Shown here piece by piece: positions 48,405-61,365 of a stretch of 64,000 bases of DNA. The translations under genes and the position numbers were made by a program. The DNA is from Papio anubis (Eukaryota; Chordata; Mammalia; Primates; Cercopithecidae), in assembly GCF_008728515.1 (NCBI RefSeq), contig NC_044976.1, positions 218,055,467 to 218,119,466 on the forward strand, written 5' to 3'. Within the stretch, counting starts at the first letter, position 1. The number at the start of each line of letters is the position of its first letter. Below the pieces are notes generated by a model. The model did no database searches and had not been told where the DNA came from. It saw nothing but the letters and a program-made list of their open reading frames with translations.

Positions 48405-48845
48405 AACGATATATTAGTCAGGATTGTCCAGGAAAACAGAATCAACAGGATGTTTAGAGACAGAGAGAGACAGAGAGGGGGGGGGGGGGGGGGGGGGTTC
48501 ATTTCAAAGGATTTCTTCATGCAGTTGTGGAGGCTTAGCAGGTTCACATGTGCAGGGTAGGCTGGCAGGGCTGAAAGCCCAGGGAAGACTTGTCATTTGA
48601 GTCCAAAGCCGTCTTCTGGCAAAATTCTTCCTTCTTCCAAAGAGGTTAGTCTTTTTCTATAAAGGCTTTCGACTGATTTGAGGAGGCCCACCCATATCAT
48701 AATGGGTAATCTGCTGTACTCAGCCTACAGATTTAAATATTAATCTCATCCAGTATATAACCTCACAGAAATTTCTAGAATAATATTTGACAAAATATTT
48801 GGATACTGTGTGGCCTAAGTTGACACATAAAATTCACCTTCACAA
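48405..48845 (+). repeat. MLT2-type ERVL LTR with a 21-G run
   Basis: 'Gtcaggattgtccaggaaaac', a purine-rich AGAGAGACAGAGA tract, 'gggtaatctgctgtactcagc' and 'gttgacacataaaattcacc' match the MLT2 outline. The usual AGAG tract has become 21 G at 48477-48497. Confidence 0.75.
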
Positions 48846-48859
48846 GTGACAAAGTCTTC

Positions 48860-49145
48860 ATGGCTCACACCTGTAATCCCAGCACTTCGGGAGGCTGAGG
48901 AAGGCAGATCTCATGTCGGGAGTTTGAGAACAGCCTGGCCAACGTGGAGAAACCCCATCTCTACTAAAAATACAAAATTTAGCCAGGCATGGTGGTGCAC
49001 ACCTGTAATCCCACCTACTCAGGAGGCTGAGGCAGGAGAATCACTTGAACCCAGGAGGCAGAGGTTGTGGTAGGCCGAGATCATGCCACTGTACTACAGC
49101 TTGGGACAAAAGAGTGAAACTTCATCTCAAAAAAAGAAAAAAAAA
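48860..49145 (+). repeat. Alu, slightly 5'-truncated
   Basis: Begins at 'tggctcacacctgtaatcc' and ends in an A-rich tail. Confidence 0.92.
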
Positions 49146-49149
49146 TCTT

Positions 49150-49600
49150 CAAAGTAGTTCAAAGAACTAAAGGAAACTTGATTAAACAACTAAAGGAAGG
49201 TATGATGATAATGTCACATTAGATTGAGAATATCAATAGATATAAATTATTTTTAAGTGTAAATTCTGGAGTTGAAAAGAACAACAGCTGAAATAAAAAA
49301 TTTAGCAGAGGAGTTCAACAGTAGACTTGAATTTGCAGAAGAAAGAACAAACTTGAAGATTGATTGATAGAGATTTTACAATCTTAATAACTGGCAGAAT
49401 AAAGCATTAAAAAAATGAACAGAGCAACAGGGGGGAAGTACCAAAAAAAAAAGAGAGAGCGATAGAGAAGGAAGAGAAAGAAGCAGCAACAACTATTCAA
49501 AGAAATAATGACTAAAAACTTCCCACATTTATTGAAAAACATTACATATAAAGGAAACTCTCTCAACAAACTGTCTCTTCCTTGGGTCTACCTTACACAT
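49150..49600 (+). mobile_element. Old L1/HAL1-type ORF1-region fragment
   Basis: 'Ctggagttgaaaagaacaac', 'gcagaagaaagaac' and 'actaaaaacttcccac' resemble the ORF1 region of mammalian L1. Confidence 0.55.
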
Positions 49601-50587
49601 TTTGGACTTTGGAATATCATTACACATTTTTTAAAAAATCAATAGTTTGGAGCTCTTTGCAGCATGTCTATGGTGGGTAGCCTGCAAAAACTTTGCCCTA
49701 AAATTTCCTGTAACCTTAATTGGTAGATGTTAGAAAATGTTACTTAAATACTGTGGGAAGTTTTCTGCATCAGCAAACCTGAAACTTCTAAGTTCTTTGT
49801 TCTGTGACAGCTGCTGTCATCGTTGCTTCAGCTGAAATGAGTAAAGAAACTCTCACCGAGTAGTCCCCTTCTGCTATCGAGTCGGCACTGTTCGAGTTGG
49901 TGAGAGGACCTTTCTCACTGCCTCTTCCCAGAATTTCTCTGTAAGCTAATGACGAGGTATCCAAGCAGCAGTCTCCCTTGTAAAGCAATGGGGCATAGAC
50001 GTTCACTACATGTGACTGGCTTTGAGGGCATGGAGCTTGCTGGGGAAGATGTGACAAGGAGTCTTCTGTGGGGGCATATGTTAAGTTCTACATCGTACAC
50101 CCCAGGAGTAGCCAAAGTATCAGAAGTTGCATGTCAGAGTCTGGAGTTTCACTGATGAGTGGCTCTGCTTTACTGATACCAGGGTGTCATTGCTTCTAAA
50201 CCCTCTCAGCTTACTGATGGAGGAGATATATGAGTGTGTATTAACACTTATGTATACACATATTTATAAATATTTTTATATGTAACTCTCTATCCATATT
50301 AAGCTAAACATTAATTCATACCACTGTCTCCAATTTTAATCCATTAACATGTGAGTACTTCTAGCCTCCTCCCCTTCCTTATCTGTAACCTCCCAGTCCA
50401 ACAGAGAAACCTGGCTTTCACTATCTGACATCCATTTACTAAATTGTTGAATTCTAGCATACATGTATAGCAGTATCAGAATTGTTACCTCCATGGGAAA
50501 CAATTTTATTTACTAGAGTTCAGTGCTTATGAACAATTTCTTTTGCCTTTTGTCTTACAGATTCTAATAATTTCCAAAGTTGCTTAG
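49601..50587. other. Intergenic, unassigned
   Basis: No gene or repeat recognised with confidence. Confidence 0.45.
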
Positions 50588-51200
50588 GGGTCAGGTGCAG
50601 TGACTCACACCTGTAATCTCAGCACTTTGAGAGGCCAAGGCAGGAGGATCACTTGAGCCCAGGAATTTGAGACCAGCTTCAGCCACTTGGTGAAACCCCA
50701 TCTCTACAAAAAAATACAAGAAAAATTAGCCAGACCTGGTGGCACATGCCTGTAATCCCAGCCACTCAAAAGGCTGAGATGGGAAAATTTGTTGAGCCCG
50801 GCTAGGTGTGGTGGCTCACACCTGTAATCTCAGCACTTTGGGAGGCCAAGGTGGGCGAATCATGAAGTCAAGTGATCGAGACCATCCTGGCCAATGTGGT
50901 GAAACTCTGTCTCTACTAAAAATACAAAAATTAACTGGGCATGGTGGTAGGCACCTGTAATCCCAGCTCCTTGGGAGGCTGAGGCAGGAGAATTGCTTGA
51001 ACCCGGGAGGTGGAGGTTGCAGTGAGCCAAGATCGCACCACTGCACTCCAGCCTGGTGACAAAGCAAGACTTCATCCAAAAAAAAAAAAAGAACTTGTTG
51101 AGCCCAGGAGGTTGAGGCTGCAGTGAGCTGAGATTGCACCACTGCACTCCAACCTGAGCAACAGAATGAGACCCTTTCTCAAAAAAAGCAAAACAAAAAA
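50588..51200 (+). repeat. Alu interrupted by a second Alu
   Basis: Outer old Alu 50588-50799 and 51106-51200. Inner Alu 50800-51090 inserted into it with duplication TTGTTGAGCCC on each side (50789-50799 and 51095-51105). Confidence 0.93.
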
Positions 51201-53703
51201 TAGCTTAGATAGGTCCGCATCTTAATCCTCCAGCCCTTTGAGTGAGGTTACCTCATAAAACATTTAGATTACTTTGTCACGGTGTTCATTTCTTCTTGTG
51301 ATTCTCCCCACCTCATAAATGATTTTTAAATTTTGCATACATTAAGGTAATTCTTTGTGCTCTAAAACTCTGTAGAATTTGACAAATACTTAATGTTTTG
51401 TGTTCACCATTACATGACCACACAGAAGTTTCACTGCCCTATAAATTTTCCTGTGCTTTACCTATTTAACCTTCACTTCCTTCCCCAAAACCTCTGGCAA
51501 CTACTAAAGTGTTTAAGGTCTTTTAAGTTTTGTCTTTCCCAGAATGTCATATAATTGGAAGCATATATCACACAGCTTTTTTCTGGCTAGCTTCTTTCAC
51601 TTCATAATATGCATTTAAGATTCTTTTATTTTCATAGTTTGATATCTCATTTCTTTGTATTGATAAGAAGCTATTCCATTGTATGGATGCAACAAAGTTT
51701 GCTTATCCATTCACCTATTGAAAGACGTCTTCCTTGCTCCCAGTTGTGGGTGATTAGGAATCAATCTGTTGCAAATATTCACATGCAGGTTTTTGAGTGG
51801 ACACAAATTTTCAAATCAGTTGCGTAAGTATTTAGGAGCGTGACTGCTGGATTACATGGTAAGATTATGTTTAGTTTTGCAAGAAAGTGTCAAATTATCT
51901 CCCAAAGTGGTTGTACCATTTTACATTCCCGCTACCTATGAATGTGAGTTTATTTTGCTCTGCATACTTGCCACCAGTCAGTATTGTCAGTTATTTGCAT
52001 TTTGAACATTCTAATAAGTGTATAGTGGTATCTCACTGCCATTTTAATTTTCAATTCCCTACTGACTTATCATGTTGAACACCTTTTCATATTTTTATTT
52101 TTCACCTGTGTATCTTTTTGTAAGGTGTCTGTTCAAATCTTTTGCCCATTTTTAAACTGGGTTGTTTTCTTGTTGAGTTGTAAGAGCTCTTTGTATATTT
52201 TAAATACAAGTTCTCTGTACATTTTGATATTATCGGATATCTATTGTTCAAATTTTTCTCACAATCTGTGGTTTATCTTTCCTTCCTTTGAAGCATGTCT
52301 TTAGCAGATCAGAGGTGTTCAATTTTAGCAAGTCCAACTTGTTAACTTTTTATTCCATGGATAGTGCTATTGAAAAACACACCATCAAACCCAAAGTCAT
52401 GTAGATTTTCTCCTGTTTTTTTTCAAGAAGCTTTATAGTTTGGCACTTTATGTGTATGGCTATTTTAAGTTAAATTTTGTATAACGTGTAACGTCTCTGT
52501 CTAGGTTCATTTTTTTGCATATAGTTGTTCAATTTATCCAGCACTTTTTACTGAAGGCTATCTTCTCTCCATTAAATTGTCTTTGCCCCTTTATCAAAGT
52601 TCAGTTGACTATATTTATGTGGATCTATTTCTCTTCTCTATACTCTATTTCACTGATCTGTGTGACTATCTTCAATTAGTAATATGCTGTCTTGATTACT
52701 ATAGATGTATAATAAGATTTGAAATTGGGTAGTGTCATTCCTCCAAATTTGTTCTTCTTTAATATTGTGTTGGCTACTCTAGATCTTCTGCCTTTTCATA
52801 TAAAGTTTAGAATTAGTTTGTTGCTATCTACAATAACCTTCTGGGATTTTGATTGGGACTGCATTGAAAAAAGCCAGGGAAAATCTGTGTTCCATTTTAA
52901 AAATTAGTTTTAGTTATGGTAAAATACACATTACACCAAATTTACCATCTTAGCTATTTTTAAGTGTTCGGTAAGTGGTGTTAAATATATTCTCATTAGC
53001 ATGCAACCAAACTACAGAACATTTTTATTTTGTGAAACTGAAATTTTATACCCACTAAACAAGACTTTCCCACTTCACCTTTTTTCCCTAGTAACCATCA
53101 TTCTACTTTCTGCCTCTATGAATTTGTCTTCTAGATATCTCATGTCAGTTGAATCATACAGTATTTGTCTTTTGTGACTGGCACATTTCACTTAGTACAA
53201 TTTCTTCAAGTTAGTCATTGACTTCTTATGTTAGTCTTGTATCCCATGACCTTGCAATGCTAACTTACTTCCATAAATTGGTTTGCTTTGTTTTGTTTGT
53301 CAATTCTTTGAGATTTTCTACATAGAAAATTGTATCTTCTGCAAATAGTTTAATTTTTTCCTTTCTAATCTGTAACTTTTTTCTCGTTATTGTGTTATCG
53401 CACTAGCTAAGATTTCCAATACAGTGTTGAATAGGAGTGGTAACAGAGGACAACCCGCTTTGTTTCCAAGCTCAGAAGAGCATGCAGTTTTCATCATTCT
53501 GTGTAACGTTAGCTGTATGTTTTCTGCAGCAATTCTATGTTAAAGAAGTTTTACTAATTCATAATTTGCCGAGAATTTTTATCATAAAGGGGTGTTTGAT
53601 TTTGTCAAACTTTTTTTCTGAATCAATATAATCATACAGTTTTTCTTCTTTTGTCTGCTGACGTACTAAATTACATTGCTCAATTTAGAAAGCTGAATCA
53701 GTC

Positions 53704-54000
53704 GGCTGGACGTAGCGGCTCACGCCTGTAATCCCAGCACTTTGGGAGGCCAAGATGGGCGGATCACCTGAGGTCAGGAGTTTGAGACCAGCTTCAACAT
53801 GGAGAAACCCCGTCTCTACTAAAAATACAAAATTAGCCGGGCGTGATGGTGCATGCCTGTAATCCCAGCTACTCGGGAGGCTGAGGCAGGAGAATGGCTT
53901 GAACCTGGGAGGCGGAGGTTGTGGTGAGCTGAGATCACGCCATTGCACTCTAGCCTGGGCAACAAGAGTGAAACTCTGTCTCAAAAAAAAAAAAAAAAAG
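53704..54000 (+). repeat. Alu in the L1M block
   Basis: Full length. Target-site duplication AAAGCTGAATCAGTC / AAAGTTGAATCAGTC with one difference. Confidence 0.95.
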
Positions 54001-55152
54001 GAAGAAAGAAAGTTGAATCAGTCTTATATACCTGAAATAAATTCCACTTGGTCATGGTTTAAAAGTTTTTTACACACAGTTTGCTCTGATTTGCTAATAT
54101 TTTATTGATAATTTTTACATTTATGCTTATGAAAAATACTGGTCCATTGTTTTCCTTTCTTTGGTGCCTTTATCTGATTTTGATTAAGATAATGCTGGCC
54201 TCATAGAATATGCTAGGAAGTGTTCCACTGCTTCCATGTTATGGAAGAAATTGTGGAAAACTAGTATCAGTTATTCTTTCAATGTCTGCTATAATTTACC
54301 AGTGAAACCACCTGGACCTGATGTTTTCTTTTTTGGAAGGTGAATAATTAATGATTTAATTTATTTAATATATAGAACTGTTCAGCTGACCTATTTCTTC
54401 TTTGTGAATTTTGGCAATTTGTATTTTTCAAGGAATCAGTCCTTTCATCAAAATCATCCAATTTGTGAGCATAGATTTATTCATATTATCTTTTTATTAT
54501 CATTCTAATGTCCAAGGCATGATTAACACTCTTTCATTTATAAAATTGATAATTTGTCTCCTCTCCGTTTTTCTTGGTTAGACTGAATTATTAATTTTAC
54601 CAGTCTTTTCAAAGAACCAGCTTTTGATTTTAATTTTTCTTTATTGTTTCTTGTCTTCAAATTTATTCATTTATGCTCTAATTTTTATTATCCCTTTTCT
54701 TCTGCTTCCTTTAGGCTCAATTTGTTTGTCTATCTCTAGTTTCCTAAGGTGGAACCCTGGGTTATTGATTTTAGCTCATTTTCTTTTCTAATATATGCAT
54801 GTTACTAAAAATTTCCCTCTACGCACTCTTGCTGCATCCCACACATTTTGACAAGTGGCATTTTCATTTTCATTTGTCCTAAATATTTAAAAATTTTTCT
54901 TCAGACTTCTTGATTCGTTGTTTATTTAGAACAGTTTTTGTTTCATTTCTGAATATATTATAATTTTCCAGCTTTCTGTTATTGATTTCTGGTTTAATCC
55001 CATTATGGTCAGAAAACATACTTTGTATGATTTCTATTAATTTTGTCAAGATACTATTTTATTATGGTAAAAAAAAAAGTAGATAACATAAAATTTACCA
55101 TCTTAAGCATTTTTAAGCATATCATTATGGGTTTTTTTGGTTTTGGGGTTTG

Positions 55153-55447
55153 TTTTTTTTTTTTTTCTGAGACAGGGTCTTGCTCTGTCACCCAAGCATA
55201 GGGCAGTGGCATGATCTCGGCTCACTGCAACCTCCACCTCCCAGGTTCAAGCGATTCTCCTGCCTCAGCCTCCTGAGTAGCTGGGATTACAGGCACGCAC
55301 CACCATGTCTGGCTAATTTTTATATCTTTAGTACAGACGGGGTTTCACCATGTTGGTCAGGCTGGTCTCAAACTCCTGACCTCATGATCCGCCTGCCTCA
55401 GCCTCCCAAAGTGCTGAGATTACAGGCATGAACCACCGCACCCAGCC
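55153..55447 (-). repeat. Alu in the L1M block
   Basis: Minus strand, poly(T) to 'caccgcacccagcc'. Confidence 0.95.
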
Positions 55448-55902
55448 ACCATTCAGTTTTGCTAAAAATATTTACATTGCTATGCAACCAATCTCCAAAA
55501 TTTTTTATCTTGTAGAACTGGAAGTTTTTACCCATTAAACATCACCCCACTTTCCTCTCCCCAAATTCTCTAGTTACCACCATTCTACTTTCTGCTTTTA
55601 TAAGTTTGACTATTCTAGATACCTTATATAAGCATAATCATACAGTATTTGTTCTTTTGTGACTGGCTTGTTTCACTTAGAAAAATGTCCTCAAGGGTAG
55701 TCCATGTTGTAGCATATGTCAGAATTTCCTTCCTTTTTAAGGTTAAATAATATTCAATTGTATGTATATACCATATTTTGTTTGTCCATTTATCTGTCCA
55801 TAGACATTTGGGTTGCTTTTACCTCTTAACTATTGTGAATAATACTGCTTCGATATGAGTGTGCAAATATTTCAAGAGCCTGTTTTCAATTTTTTTGCAC
55901 AT

Positions 55903-56090
55903 TGTACCAGTCTGTTCTCACATTGCTATAAAGAAATACCTGAGACTGGGTCATTTATAAAGAAAAGAGTTTTAACTGGCTCACAGTTCTGCAGGCTGTA
56001 CAGGAAGCACAGTGGTTTCTGCTTCTGGGGAGGCCTCAGGGAGCTTCCAGTCATGGCAGAAGGCAATGGGGGGGGCAAGGCCAGGTGACT
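55903..56090 (-). repeat. MST/THE1-type LTR fragment
   Basis: 'Accagtctgttctcacattgc' and 'gagactgggtcatttataaag' are the reversed LTR end; truncated near a G8 run. Confidence 0.85.
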
Positions 56091-57308
56091 TGCTCTGGCC
56101 AGTGAAAGGTGAGTGAAGGGACAAGTCTTAGGAGCCATGTGCACTGTTTACCATGTCCCTTCCACCTGCCTGGACGATGAGGTTCTCAAACTCCAGGGAA
56201 CACTAGAATCACTCTAAGGGTTTGTTAAACAGATGCTGGGGTCCACTCCAGGAATTTCTAATGCAGTATTGCTGTGGGCAGAGGAGTGGAGGTGGGGGGG
56301 CTGAGAATTTGCATTTCTAACAAGTTCCAGGTGATGTTTATATTGTTGATCTCAAGAACACATTTTAGGAACTAGAGTCATAGAAGGATCCTCTCTAGGC
56401 CAGGGTCTCTGAGTGATGCCTTCCTATTGAACCATGTTTAAGATGAAGGTTGGGTGGGAAATAAACATTTTTTCTATCCCCATTTCATTGTGGGATTTTG
56501 ATGTTTATAGGTGAAAGAACATATCCCACACAGAAGCATAAATCTCTCACAACCAGCCGGTCCTCAAGAAAGCAACACCATTTTGATTCGAGTGGCTTTA
56601 GTTTACCCCATGCTTTAGTAATCCCCATGGAATTAATGGTGCAGAGCTGCAGAGAGGCTCTCAGCCATATCCCAAGGCATAGTCTCCTCAGTCTTCTCCC
56701 ACCTGGCACATAGGATACCTACTTCCCAGGGGAAATTCAAGGATTTCCTAGGAGTTCCTAGGTGAACTCCTTTCCCCTGCGCTTTCCATGGGTCCTGCCT
56801 AGAGCTTGAGCTGACTCACAGCATCTGGTTTCCTGTTGCTGGATGTCAAACACTGTTGGAGCCAACAGAGGGTGGGACGTGCTGAAACAAGACTCATCAG
56901 TGAGCTTCCTGATATCAGAGTCATAAACCTCTGGCCGGCAGTCAGCTGAAGGATTCAGGTAGCGCTGGGAATGGCCACTTCACCTAGGAACTTGGAGACA
57001 GGTCAAGATAAGGAGGGCTGTAAATCTAACCTGGGCTCAGTTAGAGTCCTGGCACGTATGAGTATCATTTGTGCTACCAGCTCGGTCACCTGCCAAGGCT
57101 TTCCTCTTCTTATCTCTGATGTCCCTCCCTCCAGCATGAATTTTCACGTCTCTCTTCTCTGCTGCTTCACTTTTTCTACTTTCTCCAATTCTTTTGGGTT
57201 TGTCTAGCTGTAGTTTTCTCTCATTCTCATCATTTATGGTTCCAGGTCAATTTTCCTGTCGTTCTTATTCTGCCTTTATCTCTGTCACATCCTCTCTGAA
57301 TGTGTTGG
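56091..57308. other. Intergenic, mostly unique
   Basis: A MER-like phrase 'tggggtccactccaggaatttctaatgcag' appears near 56230-56270. No gene recognised. Confidence 0.5.
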
Positions 57309-57309
57309 T

Positions 57310-57311
57310 AA

Positions 57312-57365
<54 letters not shown>

Positions 57366-57366
57366 T
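57310..57366. repeat. (TA)n(TG)n(TA)n microsatellite
   Basis: A TG block lies between two TA blocks, directly at an Alu end. Confidence 0.97.
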
Positions 57367-57651
57367 TTGGAGACGGAGTCTCGCTCTGTCACCCAGGCTG
57401 GAGTGCAGTGGCGTGATCTCAGCTCACTGCAACCTCTGCCTCCCGGGTTCATGCCATTCTCCTCCCTCAGCCTCCTGAGTAGCTGGGACTACAGGTGCCC
57501 ACCACCACGCCCAGTTAATTTTTTGTATTTTAGTAGAGAAGGGGTTTCGCCGTGTTTCCCAGGCTGGTTGCCAACTCCTGAGCTCAGGCAATCCACCCGC
57601 CTCAGCCTCCCAAAGTGCTGGGATTACAGGCGTGAGCCACCGCGCCTGGCC
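57365..57651 (-). repeat. Alu
   Basis: Minus strand, 'ggagacggagtctcgctctg' to 'cgcgcctggcc'. Confidence 0.95.
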
Positions 57652-59640
57652 CTAAATATATTTTTAACCAACTCAGAAAAAATTAAAAAGTATATCCCAG
57701 GTGGCAGGTGAACTAAATACTTGGTTCACTTTCTTTAACCTTGGGTTTGTTTTTGTTAGTGTTATGAAGACGTAGCTCCCCTCCTCCTAAGGGAGACCAT
57801 CCTAAGGCCTCATGCCCTTTTCTGTTAACAGTCCCTTCCAATGGGGCAGCCATGGTAGCTATTGCCAAATGCAACTGTTTGAAGGGAGAGGATTGTAATC
57901 TGAGGCTTCTGAAATTCTACCCAAAGTGAGAGAGGGGATCTGGTAAAAGGGGTGAAGATCAGTTGGAGACAGGTCAGATGGGAGTACAGTAGGAACTGTT
58001 ATATTCCCACCCTGGGCTGCAGAGGCAGGTGGGCTCCTGGCCACTCTTTCCAAGTTGAGTGGGAGGCTGAAACCATAGCAACACTGAGGTTAGCACAGAA
58101 GGGATGTGACATTAAGCAACATCCTCTCCTTCTTCCCTAAACCGCAGCAGCCCCTGAGAACCTGTACAGCTCCATAAGCCTCCTCCAGCCTTCATTCCTG
58201 CCCCAGGCCCCCAGTCCCTTAAGACTTCCTGCTGGAAAAAAGCAGGCCCTGGCACAACTTAGATTTCCTTGTGTCGATGGGAAGAGGATCCAGCCCTTCT
58301 GCATGTTATTGCAGAAATCACAAAGAGAGAGGAAGCAGGACGGGGTAGCCTAGAAGGAGCATGTAAGATGAAGCAGCAGCTGAGGAAGAAGGCAGCCCTG
58401 CTCCTCCACTCTATCCTAGACCAAGAAGGTTCCTCTTTTCTAAATGCAGAAGAAACTCATTTTGACACTCCCTTCCTCCTATGTTTGAATAAGTCAGCAA
58501 GTTTATCTGCACTGTGTAGCGAAAGCCACCTGCCTGCCTGGAGAAGGAGAAACTACTGCCCAGCACTCTGAGCTCTTCGACCTCAGTGGATGATCATCAT
58601 CTCACACCCAAGCAGAAACATCCAGCAGCCCTCTGCTGCCTCCAGCCTGGGTCCTAACCAACTCTGGACTTGCTCAGGTTTCTCATGCTCCAACCCCTAA
58701 CCCTCTCTGCAAACACATGCACCATTTCACATCATCCATCGAAACTCCTCGCATGGCCCAGCCTCCACTGCCCGCTGTATCATTTTAGGGCTTTAGATAA
58801 CCTTAGAGATTATCTACTGAGGCTGGCCACACTTCTGGCAGATTGGAACAGTGAGGCCCAGAGGAGCTGAGTGAACTTTCCCTGTGCACACAACCCCTTG
58901 TGGCAGGGGCAGGCCAAGGACAACCCTCTCTGAAGAGTGTGGTCGGTGTTTTTAACACCTAAGCTCTCAAATGAACTAATGTTCACTGAGTCCCTAGAAT
59001 GAGGGTGACCCTATATCCTAGATCACCCAAGCCAGTCCCAGGTTACACCTGTCCCCTTTCACACTCAGCTGTCCCAGTTTAGACTATACATCACGTATGG
59101 TCCCTGTGCATATGTCTATTGTGTTATGTGTTGAGTGAGACGGAGTCAGGGATGATACTGACCCCTTCTTCTGAGGACTCAGGACCAACAAGAGACATGT
59201 CTACAACATCGGGCCCATTCTTCAGTAAGTCAAAAGAGCCATGGGGAACTTGAGAGTAATAAGGATTAACTCGGACTACGCTAGAGAGCTGCCTGTGGTT
59301 GAATCCCAGCTCATGTGGACTTTTGACCACATGATCTGGTCCTCAAACCACAGGCAGCAGTTTGACAGGTTGAGACTTGTGCCAAGGGTAGCACAAGCAG
59401 AAGTCAGTCAGTAGACAGCTGTTCGGTGAAAATTTCCACATTCCAGGTCCTGAGAACACCAAGATGGGTGAGACACAGGCCCTGGGAGCTCAAGACAGAT
59501 TTAGGAAGAACAAGGACTGGAGCTAGGGGCCACCCCTCCAGTCTGAGACCAAGGGGTTGCTTCAGAGCTTCGGAGAGCAATGCCCGGCTGTAACCTCCCG
59601 GATTTCTCCTTGACTGCAGCCCTCAGTAGTTATCTACTTA
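57652..59640. other. Intergenic, mostly unique
   Basis: No exon chain or known repeat recognised. Confidence 0.5.
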
Positions 59641-59921
59641 TTTTTAGAAATAGGTTCTCCCTCTGTCACCCAGGCTGGAATAGTGGTGTGATCATAGCTC
59701 ACTGCAGCCTCAAACTCCTGGGCTCAGGAGATCCTCCCACCAGCCTCAGGAGTAGCTAGGACCACAGGTGCATGCCAACACGCCTGGCTAATTTTTTTAC
59801 TTTTCGTAGAGTCGGGTTCTCACTATGATGTTGAGGCTGGCCTCAAACTTGGGCCTCAAGTGATCCTCCCACCTTGGCCTCCCAAAGCATTGGGATTACA
59901 GCTGTGAGCCATCATTCCTGG
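59641..59921 (-). repeat. Old Alu (AluJ-like)
   Basis: Minus strand, diverged, 'aggttctccctctgtcaccc' to 'gagccatcattcctgg'. Confidence 0.9.
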
Positions 59922-60714
59922 TCTGGTTATCTATTTTTCACTGCCTTGCACCACCTGTGCACATCTGCATTCCTTACCTGGAAGACCCACTGTGGCATTA
60001 TAGTTTATAGTGTTCCTAACAAGACCTACCACAGTGTTTGTACACTGAACCATCCTGGTGAACATTTCTTAGTAAACTACACATACCCATTTGCCAACCA
60101 GTGTATGGTCTCCTGGTTCCCTTATCCCAGGGCATGAGCAACGCGGTGCAGCCTGGGGCTCAAGAATGGTGAGCAGGCATGGGTGGAGAAATTTATAAAG
60201 AGGCTGTGGAAAGGGAGAGGGAAAAGACACTAGGGAGGCCCAGGAAGGAAGTGAGCTCTGAGGAGAACAGGCCGCATCTGCAGATGTGGAACATCTTACC
60301 TCCAAAGACCAGCTGCGCTGCAGACTCCAGCCAGCTCTCACACACAGTAGGCGAATCCGAGGACACATGGGAATGCAAGAGGCCCCTGAGAAGTACACAT
60401 GGGGTTCCATTCTGATGTATACACACCCCCACCCTTCTATGTGCAGTTTTTCAGGCCCTTCTGCAAAGTGCCCATGAGGCTGACCACGCAGGCTTGGAGG
60501 GTCAACGCGCAGCGCGAGCAGAGAAACGCAGCGCAAGGCTCGGCGCACTTCCTGGCAGCTGCTGCCCCCTGCCGACACTGCAAGACCTTGACAGCCCAGG
60601 AAGGCCACCGGCCGCTCTTTCTGCCAGGCGGAGTAGGATCCTCTACAGGTGGGTTCATTCCACACCCCACAAACACGTGCAACTACAATATGTCAATCTT
60701 AAAAGATGTCTAAA
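59922..60714. other. Unique DNA with a 198-codon minus-strand ORF of no known family
   Basis: The open frame at 60069-60665 (minus) is the longest outside repeats. It has no domain, signal peptide or splice context that I recognise and overlaps open frames on the other strand, so it is not called as a gene. Confidence 0.5.
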
Positions 60715-61001
60715 GGCCGGGAGCATAACCAGGCATGGTGGCTCATGCCTGTAATCCCAGCAATTTGGGAGGCCGAGGTAGGTGGATGGTTTGAGCCCAG
60801 GAGTTTAAGACCACCCTGGGCAACACAGGGAAACCCCGCCTCCAAAAGAATACAAAACTTAGCTGGGCATGGTGGGAGGGACATACCTGTAGTCCCAGCT
60901 ACTTGGTAGGCTGAGGTGGGAGGATCTCCTGAGCTGGGAAGGTCGGGGTTGCAGTGAGCCAAGATCACATCACTGCACTCCAGCCTGGGCTAGAACGAGT
61001 G

Positions 61002-61002
<1 letters not shown>
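60715..61002 (+). repeat. Alu with CA-rich tail
   Basis: Plus-strand Alu; its tail position is occupied by (CA)20. Confidence 0.9.

Positions 61003-61042
<40 letters not shown>
61003..61042 (+). repeat. (CA)20 microsatellite
   Basis: Uninterrupted CA dinucleotides at an Alu 3' end. Confidence 0.98.
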
Positions 61043-61044
<2 letters not shown>

Positions 61045-61365
61045 CAAAGAACAGGGGTTCGCGCCTCTAATCCCAGCACTTTAAGAGGTCAAGGTGGGAG
61101 GACTGCTTAAGCCCAAGAGCTCAAAACCATTTTGGGCAACATTGCAATACGTCTCTACAGAAAAAAAAAAAAAAAATTAAGTTAAAAATTAGCGGGGTAT
61201 GGTGGTGTGCATCTGTGGTCGTAGCTACTAGGGAAGCTGAGGCAGAAAGATTGCTTGAGCCCAGGAGTTCCACGCCACAGTGAGTTATGATTGCACCACT
61301 GCACTCCAGTCTGAGCAACAGTGCAAAACGCTGTCTCATAATAAAATAAAAATTAAAAATTAAAT
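61043..61365 (+). repeat. Old Alu
   Basis: Starts 'aacaggggttcgcgcctctaa' and ends in an AATAAAATAAAAATT tail. Confidence 0.9.

Larger units (their letters stand above)
51230..55860 (-). mobile_element. Old L1M-type sequence, several 3'-end segments
   Basis: Reverse L1 ORF2 and 3' UTR text fills most of this range ('ttttgcccatttttaaactggg', 'gagttgtaagagctctttg', 'tgctggattacatgg'). Two related 3'-end stretches occur at about 52900-53220 and 55080-55860 (each with 'ttgtgactggc' and 'tttcacttag'), so at least two L1 copies or a duplication are present. All frames are decayed. Two Alus interrupt it. Confidence 0.8.

Noticed and set aside
60069..60665. 198-codon minus-strand ORF
   Set aside because: No recognisable domain or conserved pattern, overlapping frames open on the other strand, single exon in intergenic DNA.
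61060..61080. tRNA-like GGTTCG box near position 61058
   Set aside because: It is part of an Alu left end (7SL-derived), with no cloverleaf around it.
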